Assembly (NCBI GenBank): GCA_020853525.1
Contig: JADYYS010000039.1
Coordinates: forward strand, 1 to 64,000
Source: Ardenticatenales bacterium
Lineage (GTDB): Bacteria; Chloroflexota; Anaerolineae; Epilineales; Epilineaceae
Reading direction: 5' to 3'
Length of the DNA: 64,000 bases
Positions 39,680 to 48,213 of this stretch are shown piece by piece. Position numbers and translations under genes: made by a program. Under the pieces are notes generated by a model that was not told the DNA's origin, did no database searches, and was given only the letters and a program-made list of their open reading frames with translations. Position 1 is the first letter of the stretch. Each line of letters opens with the position of its first letter.

Positions 39680-42250
39680 TTGACGTCCATCCCCCCCGAT
39701 GGCTCGCACGTCGTGTCCCGATCGAGACTCGCTCTCGTCAACAGCCGAAGGATCGTCGCCGCGTGCCTCGTCGTCGGCGCCGCCGCGACGCACCTTCCGG
39801 CGCCACCCGCCGCGGCGCAGGTCGTCGGCATTCCGGCGCTCCCGCCGCTCCACCACCCGGCCGACGCGACCGCGTGGCGGACGTTCGCCAGCGGGGACGA
39901 GGTGCTGACGCTGCAGGCCGATCCGCGGGATGCCAACCGGCTGTGGGCCGGCACCGAGAGCGCCGGCGTCGTGGTCTGGGACGCGCTGGCGGGGACGTTT
40001 GCGCAGTTCGTGGCGCCGGCGCAGGCCGGCCTGCCGTCCAACCGTGTATACGACATCGCGTTCGACGCTGCCGACACCGCCTGGCTCGCCACCGCCGGCG
40101 GCGTCGTGCGCGCCGATGGCGTGGTGTGGCCCAGCTGGCACGTGGCCGACGGCCTGCCGTCGGACGTCGTGCGGACCGTCGTCGTCCAGGCGGACGGGAC
40201 GGTATGGGCCAGCGGCGACGCCGGCATCGCCCGCATGGCGCCCGGCGACGATCGTTTCACGGTCGTCGCCCGGGACACGTTCACGCGGTTCTCGCGTGCC
40301 GCCAAGAAGGGCCCCGGCGCCGGCGGTGCGATCGCCAGCCTGATCGATGGTCGCGGCCGGATCTGGTTCGCCCACGGCCGCGACCGGGTCGACGAGGATC
40401 GGGCCGCCATGTCGTACTACGACCCGGAGGAACGGGCGTGGCACCACGTCACGTCCGTCGGTCCCGGCGGCAACCCGAACAACGGGCCGCAGACCGAGCA
40501 GATCACGACGCTGGCCGCCGACCCGCGGGACGGGTCGCTGTGGGCCGGCACGTGGCTGCGCGGCCTCTATCGGTTCGACGGCGAGGACTGGTACTGGCAC
40601 CGGCCCCAGAACGGGCTCTGCGGCAAGAGCATCACCGCGCTGTCCGCCGTCGGCACCCAGCTCTGGGCCGCCTGCGCCGATGAGAGCGGCGCCGCCGGCA
40701 CGTCGCGCTGGGACGGTGCGCGCTGGACGACCGCCGCCGCCGCACCCGGCGCACCCGCCATCACGGCCATCGCCGGCGCCGCCGGCCGCGTCTGGTTCGC
40801 CGCCGACGGGATGACGAACGACGGGTCGGGCGACGGCAGCGGGATCGCGACGCGGGACGGCGGGCCGGCGCGCGTCCTGTCCACCGCCGGCGGCGCACCG
40901 GCCACGAACGACATCACGGCGCTGGCCGTCGACGGCCGCGGCGGGCTCTGGGCCGGCACGCGCGGCCACGGGCTGCTCCACTACGACGGCCGGACGTGGA
41001 CGCGGCAGACGCGCGCCACCACCGGCGGTCGGCTGGCGGGCGATGCGATCACGGACCTCGCGGTCGGCGCGGACACGCTGTGGGTCGCCAGCACGAAGTC
41101 CGCATATGACGGCAACTCTTGGGTCGACGGCGGCGTGAGCGCCTTGGACGTGCACACGCTGCAGTGGCAGCCGCCGCTGCGCCACGGCTCGTCCGAACTG
41201 CCGGACAACGACGTCGGCAGCTTGCTCGTCGCACCGGACGGTCGGCTGTGGATCGGGCTTGGCGCCTCGCCGGACGGTCCCGGCGCCAGCGGAACGACGA
41301 GCCGCGGCAACGGCATCGCGATCTACGACCCGCGGACGAAGGGCTGGGAGGATCACACCTACGACAGCACAAGCCGGGCGCTCGTCGGCAACACCGTCCT
41401 CGACCTGGCCGCCGGCCCGAACGGGATCTGGGCCGCCGCGAGCCATCACCTCGACCCCGAAACCGAGTCGCGCGTCGGCGGCGGCGTGACCCGCGCCATC
41501 GACCGCACGTTCGGCGGGTGGACGGGCGGCCGGGACGGCCTCGACAGCTACCACGGCTCGAGCTTCGGGCGCGACCCGCAGGTGACGGGCGATGTGCGCA
41601 GCATCGTCGTAGCGGCCAGCGGCGAGGCCTGGGCGGGGACGTACGACATCGACGTCACTCGGGACACGATCGCCGCGGTCTGGCCGTTTACGGACGCCGT
41701 CGTCAACCGCTGGGACGGCGGGCGCTGGCACGCGACGCGCTTCAAGGGCGAGGGCTGGGTGGACGCGCTGGCGACGGACGGCCAGGGACGGCTATGGGCG
41801 GGCACGACGCGCGGCCACGCGGCCACGGAGCACGCCGTCGTCGGCTTCGACACGGTCGACAAGGCGCAGGGCGGGATCCGGATCTTCGACGGCCGTGGCT
41901 GGCTCGCGCTCGCGCCGTCGCCAGACGTGCTCGGCGTCAAGTCCGTCACCGCGTTGGCGTTCGACGCCATTCGGGGCGGGATGTGGGTTGGGACGGAGAA
42001 CGCCGGCATCCACTTCTTCCGCGCTTCACCGCCCACGCCGACGCCCACGCCGTTGCCGTCCGCCACCGCCACGCCGACGGACGAGCCGACGCCGACGGTC
42101 CCCTCCACCGCCACGCCGATCCACACCGCCACCGCCGCCCCATCGCCCAGCGCAACGCGGCCGACGCGGTTCGTCATTTACCTGCCGTACGCAACGCACG
42201 GCCGCATCGGAGCGGCCGCGGCACGGCGTTCGGACGGGCGCGGCCTATAA
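39680..42250 (+). CDS. Secreted propeller protein with two-component-regulator-type (Reg_prop) repeats
   Basis: 856 residues. The start is uncertain: TTG 39680 has GAAGGA about 12 bases upstream, while a GTG at 39713 opens closer to the signal peptide (LVNSRRIVAACLVVGAAATHLPAPPAAAQ). Many blades carry the Reg_prop pattern, such as RLWAGTESAGVVVWD, TAWLATAGGVVRADG, TVWASGDAGIARM, SLWAGTWLRGLYRFDG, GLWAGTRGHGLLHYDG and MWVGTENAGIHFF. A TPTP/TATP linker precedes the C-terminal FVIYLPYATHGR, a variant of the terminal LP motif. It is not fused to a kinase, so a sensing role is speculative. Confidence 0.8.
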   Translation: MTSIPPDGSHVVSRSRLALVNSRRIVAACLVVGAAATHLPAPPAAAQVVGIPALPPLHHPADATAWRTFASGDEVLTLQADPRDANRLWAGTESAGVVVWDALAGTFAQFVAPAQAGLPSNRVYDIAFDAADTAWLATAGGVVRADGVVWPSWHVADGLPSDVVRTVVVQADGTVWASGDAGIARMAPGDDRFTVVARDTFTRFSRAAKKGPGAGGAIASLIDGRGRIWFAHGRDRVDEDRAAMSYYDPEERAWHHVTSVGPGGNPNNGPQTEQITTLAADPRDGSLWAGTWLRGLYRFDGEDWYWHRPQNGLCGKSITALSAVGTQLWAACADESGAAGTSRWDGARWTTAAAAPGAPAITAIAGAAGRVWFAADGMTNDGSGDGSGIATRDGGPARVLSTAGGAPATNDITALAVDGRGGLWAGTRGHGLLHYDGRTWTRQTRATTGGRLAGDAITDLAVGADTLWVASTKSAYDGNSWVDGGVSALDVHTLQWQPPLRHGSSELPDNDVGSLLVAPDGRLWIGLGASPDGPGASGTTSRGNGIAIYDPRTKGWEDHTYDSTSRALVGNTVLDLAAGPNGIWAAASHHLDPETESRVGGGVTRAIDRTFGGWTGGRDGLDSYHGSSFGRDPQVTGDVRSIVVAASGEAWAGTYDIDVTRDTIAAVWPFTDAVVNRWDGGRWHATRFKGEGWVDALATDGQGRLWAGTTRGHAATEHAVVGFDTVDKAQGGIRIFDGRGWLALAPSPDVLGVKSVTALAFDAIRGGMWVGTENAGIHFFRASPPTPTPTPLPSATATPTDEPTPTVPSTATPIHTATAAPSPSATRPTRFVIYLPYATHGRIGAAAARRSDGRGL

Positions 42251-42251
42251 T
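42246..42251 (+). promoter_or_regulatory. TATAAT -10 element before the NHL-repeat gene
   Basis: A perfect TATAAT overlapping the stop region of the preceding gene, 45 bases before the ATG at 42297. No clear -35 hexamer. Confidence 0.4.
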
Positions 42252-42296
42252 CGCCTGCCCGCCCCCCCACTGACGAACCGATAGGGGACTCACCTG

Positions 42297-43367
42297 ATGC
42301 CCGCAACCACGATCCTTCGCAGGACGCGCCGCATTGCGCGCGGTATGGCCGCCGCCACGCTGCTGTCCCTCGGAATGACGACCGGCTGCACGCCCAACGA
42401 TGGGCCGGTCGGCACGCCGGGCGCCGTCACGCCGGAAGGCTCGACCTTGCCGCCCGGCGCAACTGCGGCCGTCACCGTCGCGAGCAGCTCCGGGCCGACG
42501 CTCTCCGCGCCGGACGCGCTCGGCACGCAGCGGGCGACGGGCAAGGTGCCGACGTACGTGCGCAGCTTCGGCGGCTTCGGCAACGGCGACGGCCAGCTCC
42601 AGCTGCCGACCGGTATCGCCGTCGATGCCGCCGGCAACGTGTACATCGCCGATTCCGTCGGGGTGCAGGTGTTCGACGGCACGGGCGCCTTCGTGCGGCG
42701 CGTGGCCGCCGGCGAGCTCGTCTCGGTGGAAGGCGTAGCCGTCGCGCCCGACGGCTCGCGTTTGTACGTGGCCGAGCGGACGCCGCCGGTGCGGGTGTTC
42801 GATGCGGCGGGTGCGGCGATCGGCACCGTCGGCGAGGCCGGTACCTCACCCGGCCAGCTGACACAGCCGGCGGCACTGGCGCTCGACGGCGACGGGAACC
42901 TGTACGTGGCCGACGCGGTCAACGGCCGCATCGAGGTCTTCGATGCCGGCGGTCGCCACCTCCGGACGATCGGCGAGAAGGGCGGCGGTCGCGGCCAGTT
43001 CTCGCAGCCGCGCGCGTTGGCCGTCGGTTCGGACGGTCGCGTGTACGTCGGCGTCGGCGACAGCTACGCGATCCAGGTATTCGGCGCGGACGGTGCGTAC
43101 GAGAAGAGCGTCGCCCATGGCTACAAGGACGAGACGCTCTTCCGGATCGCCGGTCTGGCGCTGGACGATGTCGGCCGGCTGTACGCCAGCGAAGCGGCGT
43201 CGCATTACGTCCAGGTTTTCGACGCCGACGGCTGGGTGAGCGACCTCGGCAAGCTTGGCGCCGGACCGACGCAGTTCAACACGCCGACCGGCCTGGCGTT
43301 CAACGCCGGCCAGCTGTACGTCGTCGATCAGCAGAACGGGCGGATCCAGGTCTTCCAGACGCCGTAG
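42297..43367 (+). CDS. Exported NHL-repeat protein, possible lipoprotein
   Basis: 356 residues; the ATG at 42297 has AGGGGA eight bases upstream. The N-terminus is a signal sequence (GMAAATLLSLGMTTGC) whose Cys could be a lipidation site, although the Thr-Thr-Gly before it is a weak lipobox. Five or six NHL blades follow: LQLPTGIAVDAAGNVYIAD, LTQPAALALDGDGNLYVAD, FSQPRALAVGSDGRVYVG, RIAGLALDDVGRLYAS and FNTPTGLAFNAGQLYVVD. No catalytic domain. Probable extracytoplasmic binding propeller. Confidence 0.85.
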   Translation: MPATTILRRTRRIARGMAAATLLSLGMTTGCTPNDGPVGTPGAVTPEGSTLPPGATAAVTVASSSGPTLSAPDALGTQRATGKVPTYVRSFGGFGNGDGQLQLPTGIAVDAAGNVYIADSVGVQVFDGTGAFVRRVAAGELVSVEGVAVAPDGSRLYVAERTPPVRVFDAAGAAIGTVGEAGTSPGQLTQPAALALDGDGNLYVADAVNGRIEVFDAGGRHLRTIGEKGGGRGQFSQPRALAVGSDGRVYVGVGDSYAIQVFGADGAYEKSVAHGYKDETLFRIAGLALDDVGRLYASEAASHYVQVFDADGWVSDLGKLGAGPTQFNTPTGLAFNAGQLYVVDQQNGRIQVFQTP

Positions 43368-43434
43368 GGGCGGCCCCGGTGGCCGCTCTGCCATGGGCGC
43401 ACAAGTCCGCCCCGGCGGGCGCGATCCGCGTCGT

Positions 43435-43512
43435 GTAGGGGCACGGCATGCCGTGCCCTGCATCCGGCTTCGCAACTGCCGGCGAATTGGGCACGGCATG
43501 CCGTGCCCCTAC
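43435..43512. mobile_element. 78-bp palindromic mini-element with 24-bp perfect inverted repeats
   Basis: The left copy (43435-43458) and right copy (43489-43512) are exact reverse complements over 24 bp. Each contains the self-complementary 20-mer GGGCACGGCATGCCGTGCCC. The outer ends are GTAGGGG and CCCCTAC. The 30-base centre has its own CCGGC/GCCGG arms. It encodes no protein. Form and dispersion are consistent with a REP- or MITE-like element; no target-site duplication is obvious. Confidence 0.6.
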
Positions 43513-43748
43513 ATCACCGCCTCGACCAGCCGTTCCGACTCCGTGCGTACGAACCCGTAGCGCCGTGCGGATATTCCCGCGCGCCGCCGCGCCTTCGCGT
43601 ACCCGGCAGCCGCCCAGGCGCCCGCGCGTCACGCCGGGCTCGGCCCTCCCACCTCTGTCCACTCCGACGTCCCGCCGGCGTTTCGGCACGCCGCGAAGGC
43701 CGTGCCCAGCGTGGCACGACCATTGCATGTCCGCGCCCGGCTGACGGC

Positions 43749-43788
43749 GACGCACCCGGCCGCGCCGCGTGGTGCGGCCGGGTGCGTC
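43749..43788 (-). terminator. Strong hairpin downstream of ssb
   Basis: A 15-bp perfect stem, GACGCACCCGGCCGC (43749-43763) with GCGGCCGGGTGCGTC (43774-43788) and a 10-base loop, beginning 14 bases after the ssb stop. No T tract, so termination may be hairpin- or Rho-dependent. Confidence 0.55.
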
Positions 43789-43801
43789 CTCTTCGGCGTG
43801 C

Positions 43802-44212
43802 TTAGAACGGGATGTCGTCCTCGGCCATGTGGCTCTCGCCGTGACCGGCGCCGGCGTCGTCGAACGCGCCGGCCGGGCCGCGGTCACCGGTGCCGCCGAG
43901 GAACTTGACGATGTTCGCCCGAAGCTCCCAGCCGTTGCGCTCCGCGCCGTTCTGATCCGTGTAGGTGCTCGTGCGGATCTCGCCCTCGCACAGGACCAGC
44001 CGACCCTTGGCCAGGTACTGGTTGCAGATCTCGGCCTGGCGGCCGAAGACGCTGACGCGGAACCAGGTTGTCTCCTCCTGGGATGAGCCGTCCTGGTCCG
44101 TCCACTTCCGATTGGTGGCCACGGTGAAGTTGCAGACAGGGGTGCCGTTGGCGGTGTAGCGCATCTCGGGATCCCGGCCGAGATTGCCCACGACGACAGT
44201 GCGTTGGTACAT
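43802..44212 (-). CDS. ssb: Single-stranded DNA-binding protein
   Basis: 136 residues. An OB fold at about 1-105 (VVVGNLGRDPEMRYTANGTPVCNFTVATNRKW; WFRVSVFGRQAEICNQYLAKGRLVLCEGEI) is followed by a short Gly-rich linker and the acidic protein-interaction tip EDDIPF. Binds ssDNA and recruits replication and repair proteins. It is divergent from mraZ, with a consensus promoter 88 bases upstream. Confidence 0.96.
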   Translation of the reverse strand: MYQRTVVVGNLGRDPEMRYTANGTPVCNFTVATNRKWTDQDGSSQEETTWFRVSVFGRQAEICNQYLAKGRLVLCEGEIRTSTYTDQNGAERNGWELRANIVKFLGGTGDRGPAGAFDDAGAGHGESHMAEDDIPF

Positions 44213-44299
44213 GACTTCCTCCAGATCGTTCAGGGTTCGTGGGTGACGGTTCGATCACATGACCAGAGAGGCATAGAACATGCATTCTAGTCTATCGCA

Positions 44300-44327
44300 A
44301 GTATACGCATCCGCTCCATGCTGTCAA
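44300..44327 (-). promoter_or_regulatory. Consensus sigma70-type promoter of ssb
   Basis: On the minus strand: TTGACA (44327-44322, perfect), 16-bp spacer, TATACT (44305-44300). Leader of about 80 bases to the ssb ATG. Confidence 0.7.
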
Positions 44328-44405
44328 CGCCCTCGCGACACCCGGGCGACATGCTCGCGCCAGCATCGACAGAGGCGCACCATGGTCGACATCCTTCGCC
44401 GGGCC

Positions 44406-44452
44406 TGTGGACAACTAAACCTTAAAAGTTGGCCGGGGTGGGTTGTGGACAG
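44406..44452 (-). promoter_or_regulatory. Two DnaA-box-like sites between ssb and mraZ
   Basis: TGTGGACAA (44406-44414) is the reverse complement of TTGTCCACA, the DnaA box form used in high-GC bacteria such as Streptomyces. TGTGGACAG (44444-44452) differs by one base and overlaps the mraZ -35 region. A short AT-rich run (44412-44430) lies between them. Regulatory binding of DnaA is possible. There is no sign of a chromosome origin. Confidence 0.45.
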
Positions 44453-44472
44453 GCCCTGCGTTATGGTAAGAT
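44443..44472 (+). promoter_or_regulatory. Candidate promoter of the mraZ division operon
   Basis: TTGTGG (44443-44448), 18-bp spacer, TAAGAT (44467-44472), about 88 bases before the mraZ GTG. The MraZ-box-like repeats begin nine bases after the -10, over the predicted transcription start. Confidence 0.55.
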
Positions 44473-44480
44473 CGACCGAT

Positions 44481-44505
44481 GTGGAGAATCGTGGTGAATT
44501 GTGGA
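44481..44505 (+). promoter_or_regulatory. MraZ-box-like operator: three GTGG repeats with 10-bp period
   Basis: GTGGA at 44481, GTGGT at 44491 and GTGGA at 44501, each followed by five bases, so the copies lie on one face of the helix. Known MraZ operators are arrays of TGGG/GTGG-type pentamers with five-base spacers in front of mraZ. Position just downstream of the -10 fits repression by MraZ of its own operon. Confidence 0.65.
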
Positions 44506-44559
44506 TGAAACACATCTCGTTTGCCTCGATGATTGCAAGCCGAGTGGGAAGGAAACCGC

Positions 44560-45033
44560 GTGTCTGCCTGGGATCTGGACGGCGAGCTCCGGTGCAGCAT
44601 CGACGACAAGGGCCGGGTGATCATCCCGAAGCCCTTCCGCGAGCCGTTCGAGGCCGGTCTGCACATGATTCGCGGCCTCTCGGGCAAGTGCCTCTGGCTG
44701 TTCCCCTTGGACGAGTGGCCGGCGCAACGGGCGGCGCTCCTGGCGCACCTCACGGCCGGCGCCGGCGCGGTGGACGCGGTCCGCTTCCTGCGCACGGGCT
44801 TCGCCGAGACACCGGATCGCCAGGGGCGGGCGATGATCCCGGCGCCGCTGCGCGACCACTGCGGTCTCAAGCCCAACTCCGCCATCGCTGCGCTCGGCAT
44901 GGGCCACCGGCTCGAACTCTGGAGCGCCGAGCTCTGGCAGAAGCAGGCCGTCGACGTGATCGACCAGGTGGCGGAGATCATGGCCGCCGCCGACCTGGCG
45001 GCGATGCGCGGCGACCCGGAGCCTGCGCCATGA
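44560..45033 (+). CDS. mraZ: Transcriptional regulator MraZ
   Basis: 157 residues from a GTG at 44560 with GGAAGGAAA upstream, giving the conserved N-terminus close to the start; an upstream TTG at 44533 would add nine residues. Two AbrB-like swapped-hairpin repeats: [17 protein letters not shown] and [18 protein letters not shown]. It represses the division and wall cluster and probably binds the operator at 44481-44505. Overlaps rsmH by four bases. Confidence 0.95.
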   Translation: MSAWDLDGELRCSIDDKGRVIIPKPFREPFEAGLHMIRGLSGKCLWLFPLDEWPAQRAALLAHLTAGAGAVDAVRFLRTGFAETPDRQGRAMIPAPLRDHCGLKPNSAIAALGMGHRLELWSAELWQKQAVDVIDQVAEIMAAADLAAMRGDPEPAP

Positions 45034-45971
45034 CGACGCGCCACGCCCCGGTCCTCCTCGCCGAGATCCTCGCGCTGTTGGCTCCGACGCCCGGCGGCCA
45101 CTGGCTGGACGGCACGCTCGGCGGCGGCGGCCACGCCGAGGCGCTGCTGATGCGCACCGCGCCGGACGGCCGGCTGCTCGGCATCGACCGCGACCCGTCG
45201 GCGCTCGCGCGGGCGGCCGAGCGGCTGGCCGCGTACGGCGACCGGCTCGTCTTGGCGGAAGGCAACATCGCCGACCTCGGCGCCGTCGCCGACGCGAACG
45301 CCTGGCCGCTGTGCAACGGTATCCTTTTCGATCTCGGCATCTCGTCCGACCAGCTGGACGATCCGGCCCGCGGTCTGTCCTTCCAAACCGACGGCCCGCT
45401 CGACATGCGGATCGGCCCCGACGCCGACACGACCGCCGCCGACTGGGTGAACGACGCGGCCGAGGCCGACCTGGCGGACATCATCTGGCGCTACGGCGAG
45501 GAACGGGCGAGCCGCCGGATCGCCCGGGCGATCGTGGCCGCCCGCCCGCTCCGCACGACGCGCGCGCTGGCGGACGTCGTGGCGCGGGTCGTCCGACCCG
45601 AGCGGGGCCGGCGGCCGCTCCATCCGGCCACACGCACGTTCCAGGCGCTCCGCATCGCGGTGAATGACGAGCTCGCGGCGGTGGAGAGGGCGGTGCCGCA
45701 GGCCTTCGGGCGGCTCGTTGCCGGCGGGCGCCTGGCGGTGATCAGCTTCCACTCGCTCGAGGACCGGATCATCAAGCGCGCCTTCAAGGCCGCGTCCACC
45801 GGCTGCACGTGCCCCCCCGAACTGCCGCTGTGCGTCTGCGGCGGCCGCCCTACGGTCCGCCTCGTGACTCGCCACCCCGTGACGCCCACCGACGACGAGT
45901 GCCGCATGAACCCGCGCGCCCGCAGCGCCAAGCTGCGCGTCGCCGAGCGCCTCGCCGAGGTGGCGGCGTGA
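45030..45971 (+). CDS. rsmH: 16S rRNA (cytosine1402-N4)-methyltransferase
   Basis: 313 residues. SAM site [48 protein letters not shown] and [14 protein letters not shown] are diagnostic. A cysteine pair region ([12 protein letters not shown]) lies in the C-terminal third, as usual. ATGA overlap with mraZ and GTGA overlap with the FtsL-like gene. Confidence 0.96.
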   Translation: MTTRHAPVLLAEILALLAPTPGGHWLDGTLGGGGHAEALLMRTAPDGRLLGIDRDPSALARAAERLAAYGDRLVLAEGNIADLGAVADANAWPLCNGILFDLGISSDQLDDPARGLSFQTDGPLDMRIGPDADTTAADWVNDAAEADLADIIWRYGEERASRRIARAIVAARPLRTTRALADVVARVVRPERGRRPLHPATRTFQALRIAVNDELAAVERAVPQAFGRLVAGGRLAVISFHSLEDRIIKRAFKAASTGCTCPPELPLCVCGGRPTVRLVTRHPVTPTDDECRMNPRARSAKLRVAERLAEVAA

Positions 45972-46543
45972 TCGCACCGCGCGGCGGCGCGCGCAGCGGC
46001 AACCCGAGCACGGTCCCGTCGCGCGGCAGCGGGCCGCACGAAGCGGCGCACCGCCGGGCGGCCGCGACGCCGCGCTCGGACGCGTCGCCCTACCTGGACC
46101 GGCGCCCGCCGGTCGCCGCGCTCGCCCCGACGGTGCTCGTCGCCGTCCTCGGCTTCACGATGGCCGGCCTGCTCTGGGTCCGCCAGGCCAACTCCGTGGC
46201 GGACACCGGGCGAGCGATCGCCCACCTCCTCGAGCGCCGCGAGGCGCTGCTCATGCAGCGTGCGGCGGCCCGCGTCGCCCTGGCGCAAGCGACGGACCCC
46301 GGCGGCCTGGCGGACCGGGCGCGCGGCCTCGGCTTCGTGCCGGTCGAGGAAGCCGCGGTCGAGGTCGTCGTCGTCACGGCGGCCGCGGCGCCGGCCGGTT
46401 CGGCGGCGCTGGCCGAGCCCGGTCGGCGCAGTCCGCTGGAACTCATCGTCCCGCCGTCCGACGTGCCGACCGCCGACGCGGACGAGCCGCCGCTGTCGGC
46501 GATCCCGCTGTCGTTCTGGCAGGCGCTGGAGCCGAGCCCGTGA
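45968..46543 (+). CDS. ftsL: FtsL-like septum-formation protein
   Basis: 191 residues from a GTG overlapping the rsmH stop. It has a polar N-terminus (1-48), one membrane helix at about 49-71 ([23 protein letters not shown]), then a coiled-coil-like region about 72-105 ([26 protein letters not shown]) and a short [15 protein letters not shown] segment, the FtsL/DivIC layout. Sequence identity to FtsL is low, so the assignment rests on topology and its position between rsmH and ftsI. The C-terminal 80 residues are Ala/Pro-rich and longer than usual. Confidence 0.75.
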   Translation: MIAPRGGARSGNPSTVPSRGSGPHEAAHRRAAATPRSDASPYLDRRPPVAALAPTVLVAVLGFTMAGLLWVRQANSVADTGRAIAHLLERREALLMQRAAARVALAQATDPGGLADRARGLGFVPVEEAAVEVVVVTAAAAPAGSAALAEPGRRSPLELIVPPSDVPTADADEPPLSAIPLSFWQALEPSP

Positions 46544-48213
46544 GGGGCCGCGTGGACTACCCGCGGCTGCCGTGGCTCGGGCTCGCGCTCTTCGGCGCGA
46601 TGGCGCTCGTCGCCGGCCGCGTGGTCTGGCTGAGCGCCCGGCCGGCGTCGGCAGCGGGCGCGGCCTGGGAGCCGTCGACGGAAGTGCTGCCGCAGCGCGG
46701 CGCGATGTGGGACCGGCGGGGGCGCCTGGTGGCCACGGAGAGCTACGACCGCTACGAGGTGATCCTCGAGAAGGCCAAGCTGCCGGACCCGGCGGGATTC
46801 CTGGCCGCGGCGTCGCCGCATCTGGGCGCGCGCGCGGATTTCGTCCGCCAGCAGCTCGACGACCCGATGGTGAAGTGGGTGACGGTGTTCAGCTACGCCC
46901 AGCGGGAGGCCGCGGACGCCGTCAAGGCGCTGGCGCCGGCCGAGGCCGTCTTCGTCCGGCCGCTCGCCAGCCGGCACTACGCGCTCGGCGAGGCGGCGGG
47001 CCACCTGACGGGCTTCGTGGACGCGAACGGCAACGGCGAGTACGGGATCGAAGCGGCCTACAACGCGCAGCTGATCGGGGTCAAGGGCCACACGCCGGGC
47101 CCGTTCGGCACGGACCCGCGGGCGTTCGTCCCGCCGCGCGAGGGCACGGATCTGGTGCTGACGATCGACCGCGACCTCCAGCTGGCGGTGTGGCGGATCC
47201 TGGCGGCCCACATCGGCACGCAGGACGCCACGGGCGGCACCGTCATCGTCCTCGAACCCTCGACCGGCGACGTCCTGGCATCGGTCAGCTACCCGGCCTA
47301 CGACCCGAACAACTTCGCCGCGGCCGACGTGAACCGCTACATCGACCCGGCCGTCGGCGCGTACTACCCGCCCGGCAGCGTGCTGAAGCCGCTGAGCCTT
47401 GCGGCGGCGATCGACGGCGGGATCCTGTCGCCCAACTCCACGTACGACGACACGGCCACGGTCTTCTACCAGGGGGTGACGATTCCCAACCAGGACTACA
47501 CGGCCCACGGCGCGGCGACGATGTGGCAGATGCTGCAGCTCTCGCTGAACGTCGGTGCCGTCCACGTGGCGGACACGCTCGGCAGCGCCCGCTTCTATCG
47601 CGCGCTCGACGCGTTCGGCCTCGGCCGCCCGACGGGCATCGACGTCGCGGGCGAGGCGCCGGGCATGATCGTCCAGCCGGGCGCCGAGGGGTGGGTGGGC
47701 AGCAACTTCGCCTACAACGCGTTCGGCCAGGGACTGGACGTCACGCCCCTCCAGATGGCCGCCGCGATGGCGACGATCGCGAACGACGGCGTCCGGATGA
47801 CGCCGCGTGTCGTGCGCCAGCTGCGCGCGGACGGGGCGCCGCCGCAGGACGTGGCGCCCATCCCGGTGGCCCAGGTGATCTCCGCCGCCACCGCCCGCAC
47901 GATGCGCACGATGCTCGAGAGCGTCGTCGCTGAGACCGCAACGGGCGCCGAGATGGCCCACCACACGTCCGGCGGCAAGACCGGCACATCGGAGTTGTTC
48001 GACAGCGATGGCGACGGCGAGGACGACCTGATCGCCAGCTTCTGCGGCTTCTTCCCGGTCGCCAAGCCGCGGGCCGTCATCCTCGTGAAGCTGGACCGCC
48101 CGGTCGGCGAGCGCGGCAGCCGGGTGGCGGCGCCGATCTTCGCGGAGGTGGCGGAGGTGGTGGCGGGGGTGTTGGGGGTCGCAGGGGACAAGATGGGGGA
48201 CGACGAGCAGTGA
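46540..48213 (+). CDS. ftsI: Peptidoglycan D,D-transpeptidase (class B PBP, FtsI type)
   Basis: 557 residues, GTG start overlapping the previous stop. A membrane anchor at about 10-28 (LPWLGLALFGAMALVAGRVV) is followed by the PBP dimerisation domain and the transpeptidase domain. Active-site motifs: PGSVLKP with Ser near 279 and Lys near 282, SLN near 334, and GGKTGTSEL near 481. Cross-links septal peptidoglycan. No PASTA domain. murE normally follows ftsI; here mraY follows directly with a GTGA overlap. Confidence 0.95.
   Translation: MRGRVDYPRLPWLGLALFGAMALVAGRVVWLSARPASAAGAAWEPSTEVLPQRGAMWDRRGRLVATESYDRYEVILEKAKLPDPAGFLAAASPHLGARADFVRQQLDDPMVKWVTVFSYAQREAADAVKALAPAEAVFVRPLASRHYALGEAAGHLTGFVDANGNGEYGIEAAYNAQLIGVKGHTPGPFGTDPRAFVPPREGTDLVLTIDRDLQLAVWRILAAHIGTQDATGGTVIVLEPSTGDVLASVSYPAYDPNNFAAADVNRYIDPAVGAYYPPGSVLKPLSLAAAIDGGILSPNSTYDDTATVFYQGVTIPNQDYTAHGAATMWQMLQLSLNVGAVHVADTLGSARFYRALDAFGLGRPTGIDVAGEAPGMIVQPGAEGWVGSNFAYNAFGQGLDVTPLQMAAAMATIANDGVRMTPRVVRQLRADGAPPQDVAPIPVAQVISAATARTMRTMLESVVAETATGAEMAHHTSGGKTGTSELFDSDGDGEDDLIASFCGFFPVAKPRAVILVKLDRPVGERGSRVAAPIFAEVAEVVAGVLGVAGDKMGDDEQ

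Larger units (their letters stand above)
43368..43801. other. Repeat-rich spacer between the NHL gene and ssb
   Basis: About 430 bases without a recognisable gene. From 43364 to about 43425 the sequence is a degenerate palindromic block, followed by the composite palindromic element at 43435-43512. The right end carries the hairpin at 43749-43788 just past the ssb stop. The middle (43513-43748) shows no motif I recognise. Confidence 0.5.

Noticed and set aside
42297-43367. Firm lipoprotein assignment for the NHL protein
   Set aside because: The residues before the Cys are Thr-Thr-Gly, a poor lipobox, so it is noted only as possible.
44406-44452. Chromosomal origin
   Set aside because: Only two DnaA-like boxes and one short AT-rich run; no dnaA, dnaN or gyrB nearby.
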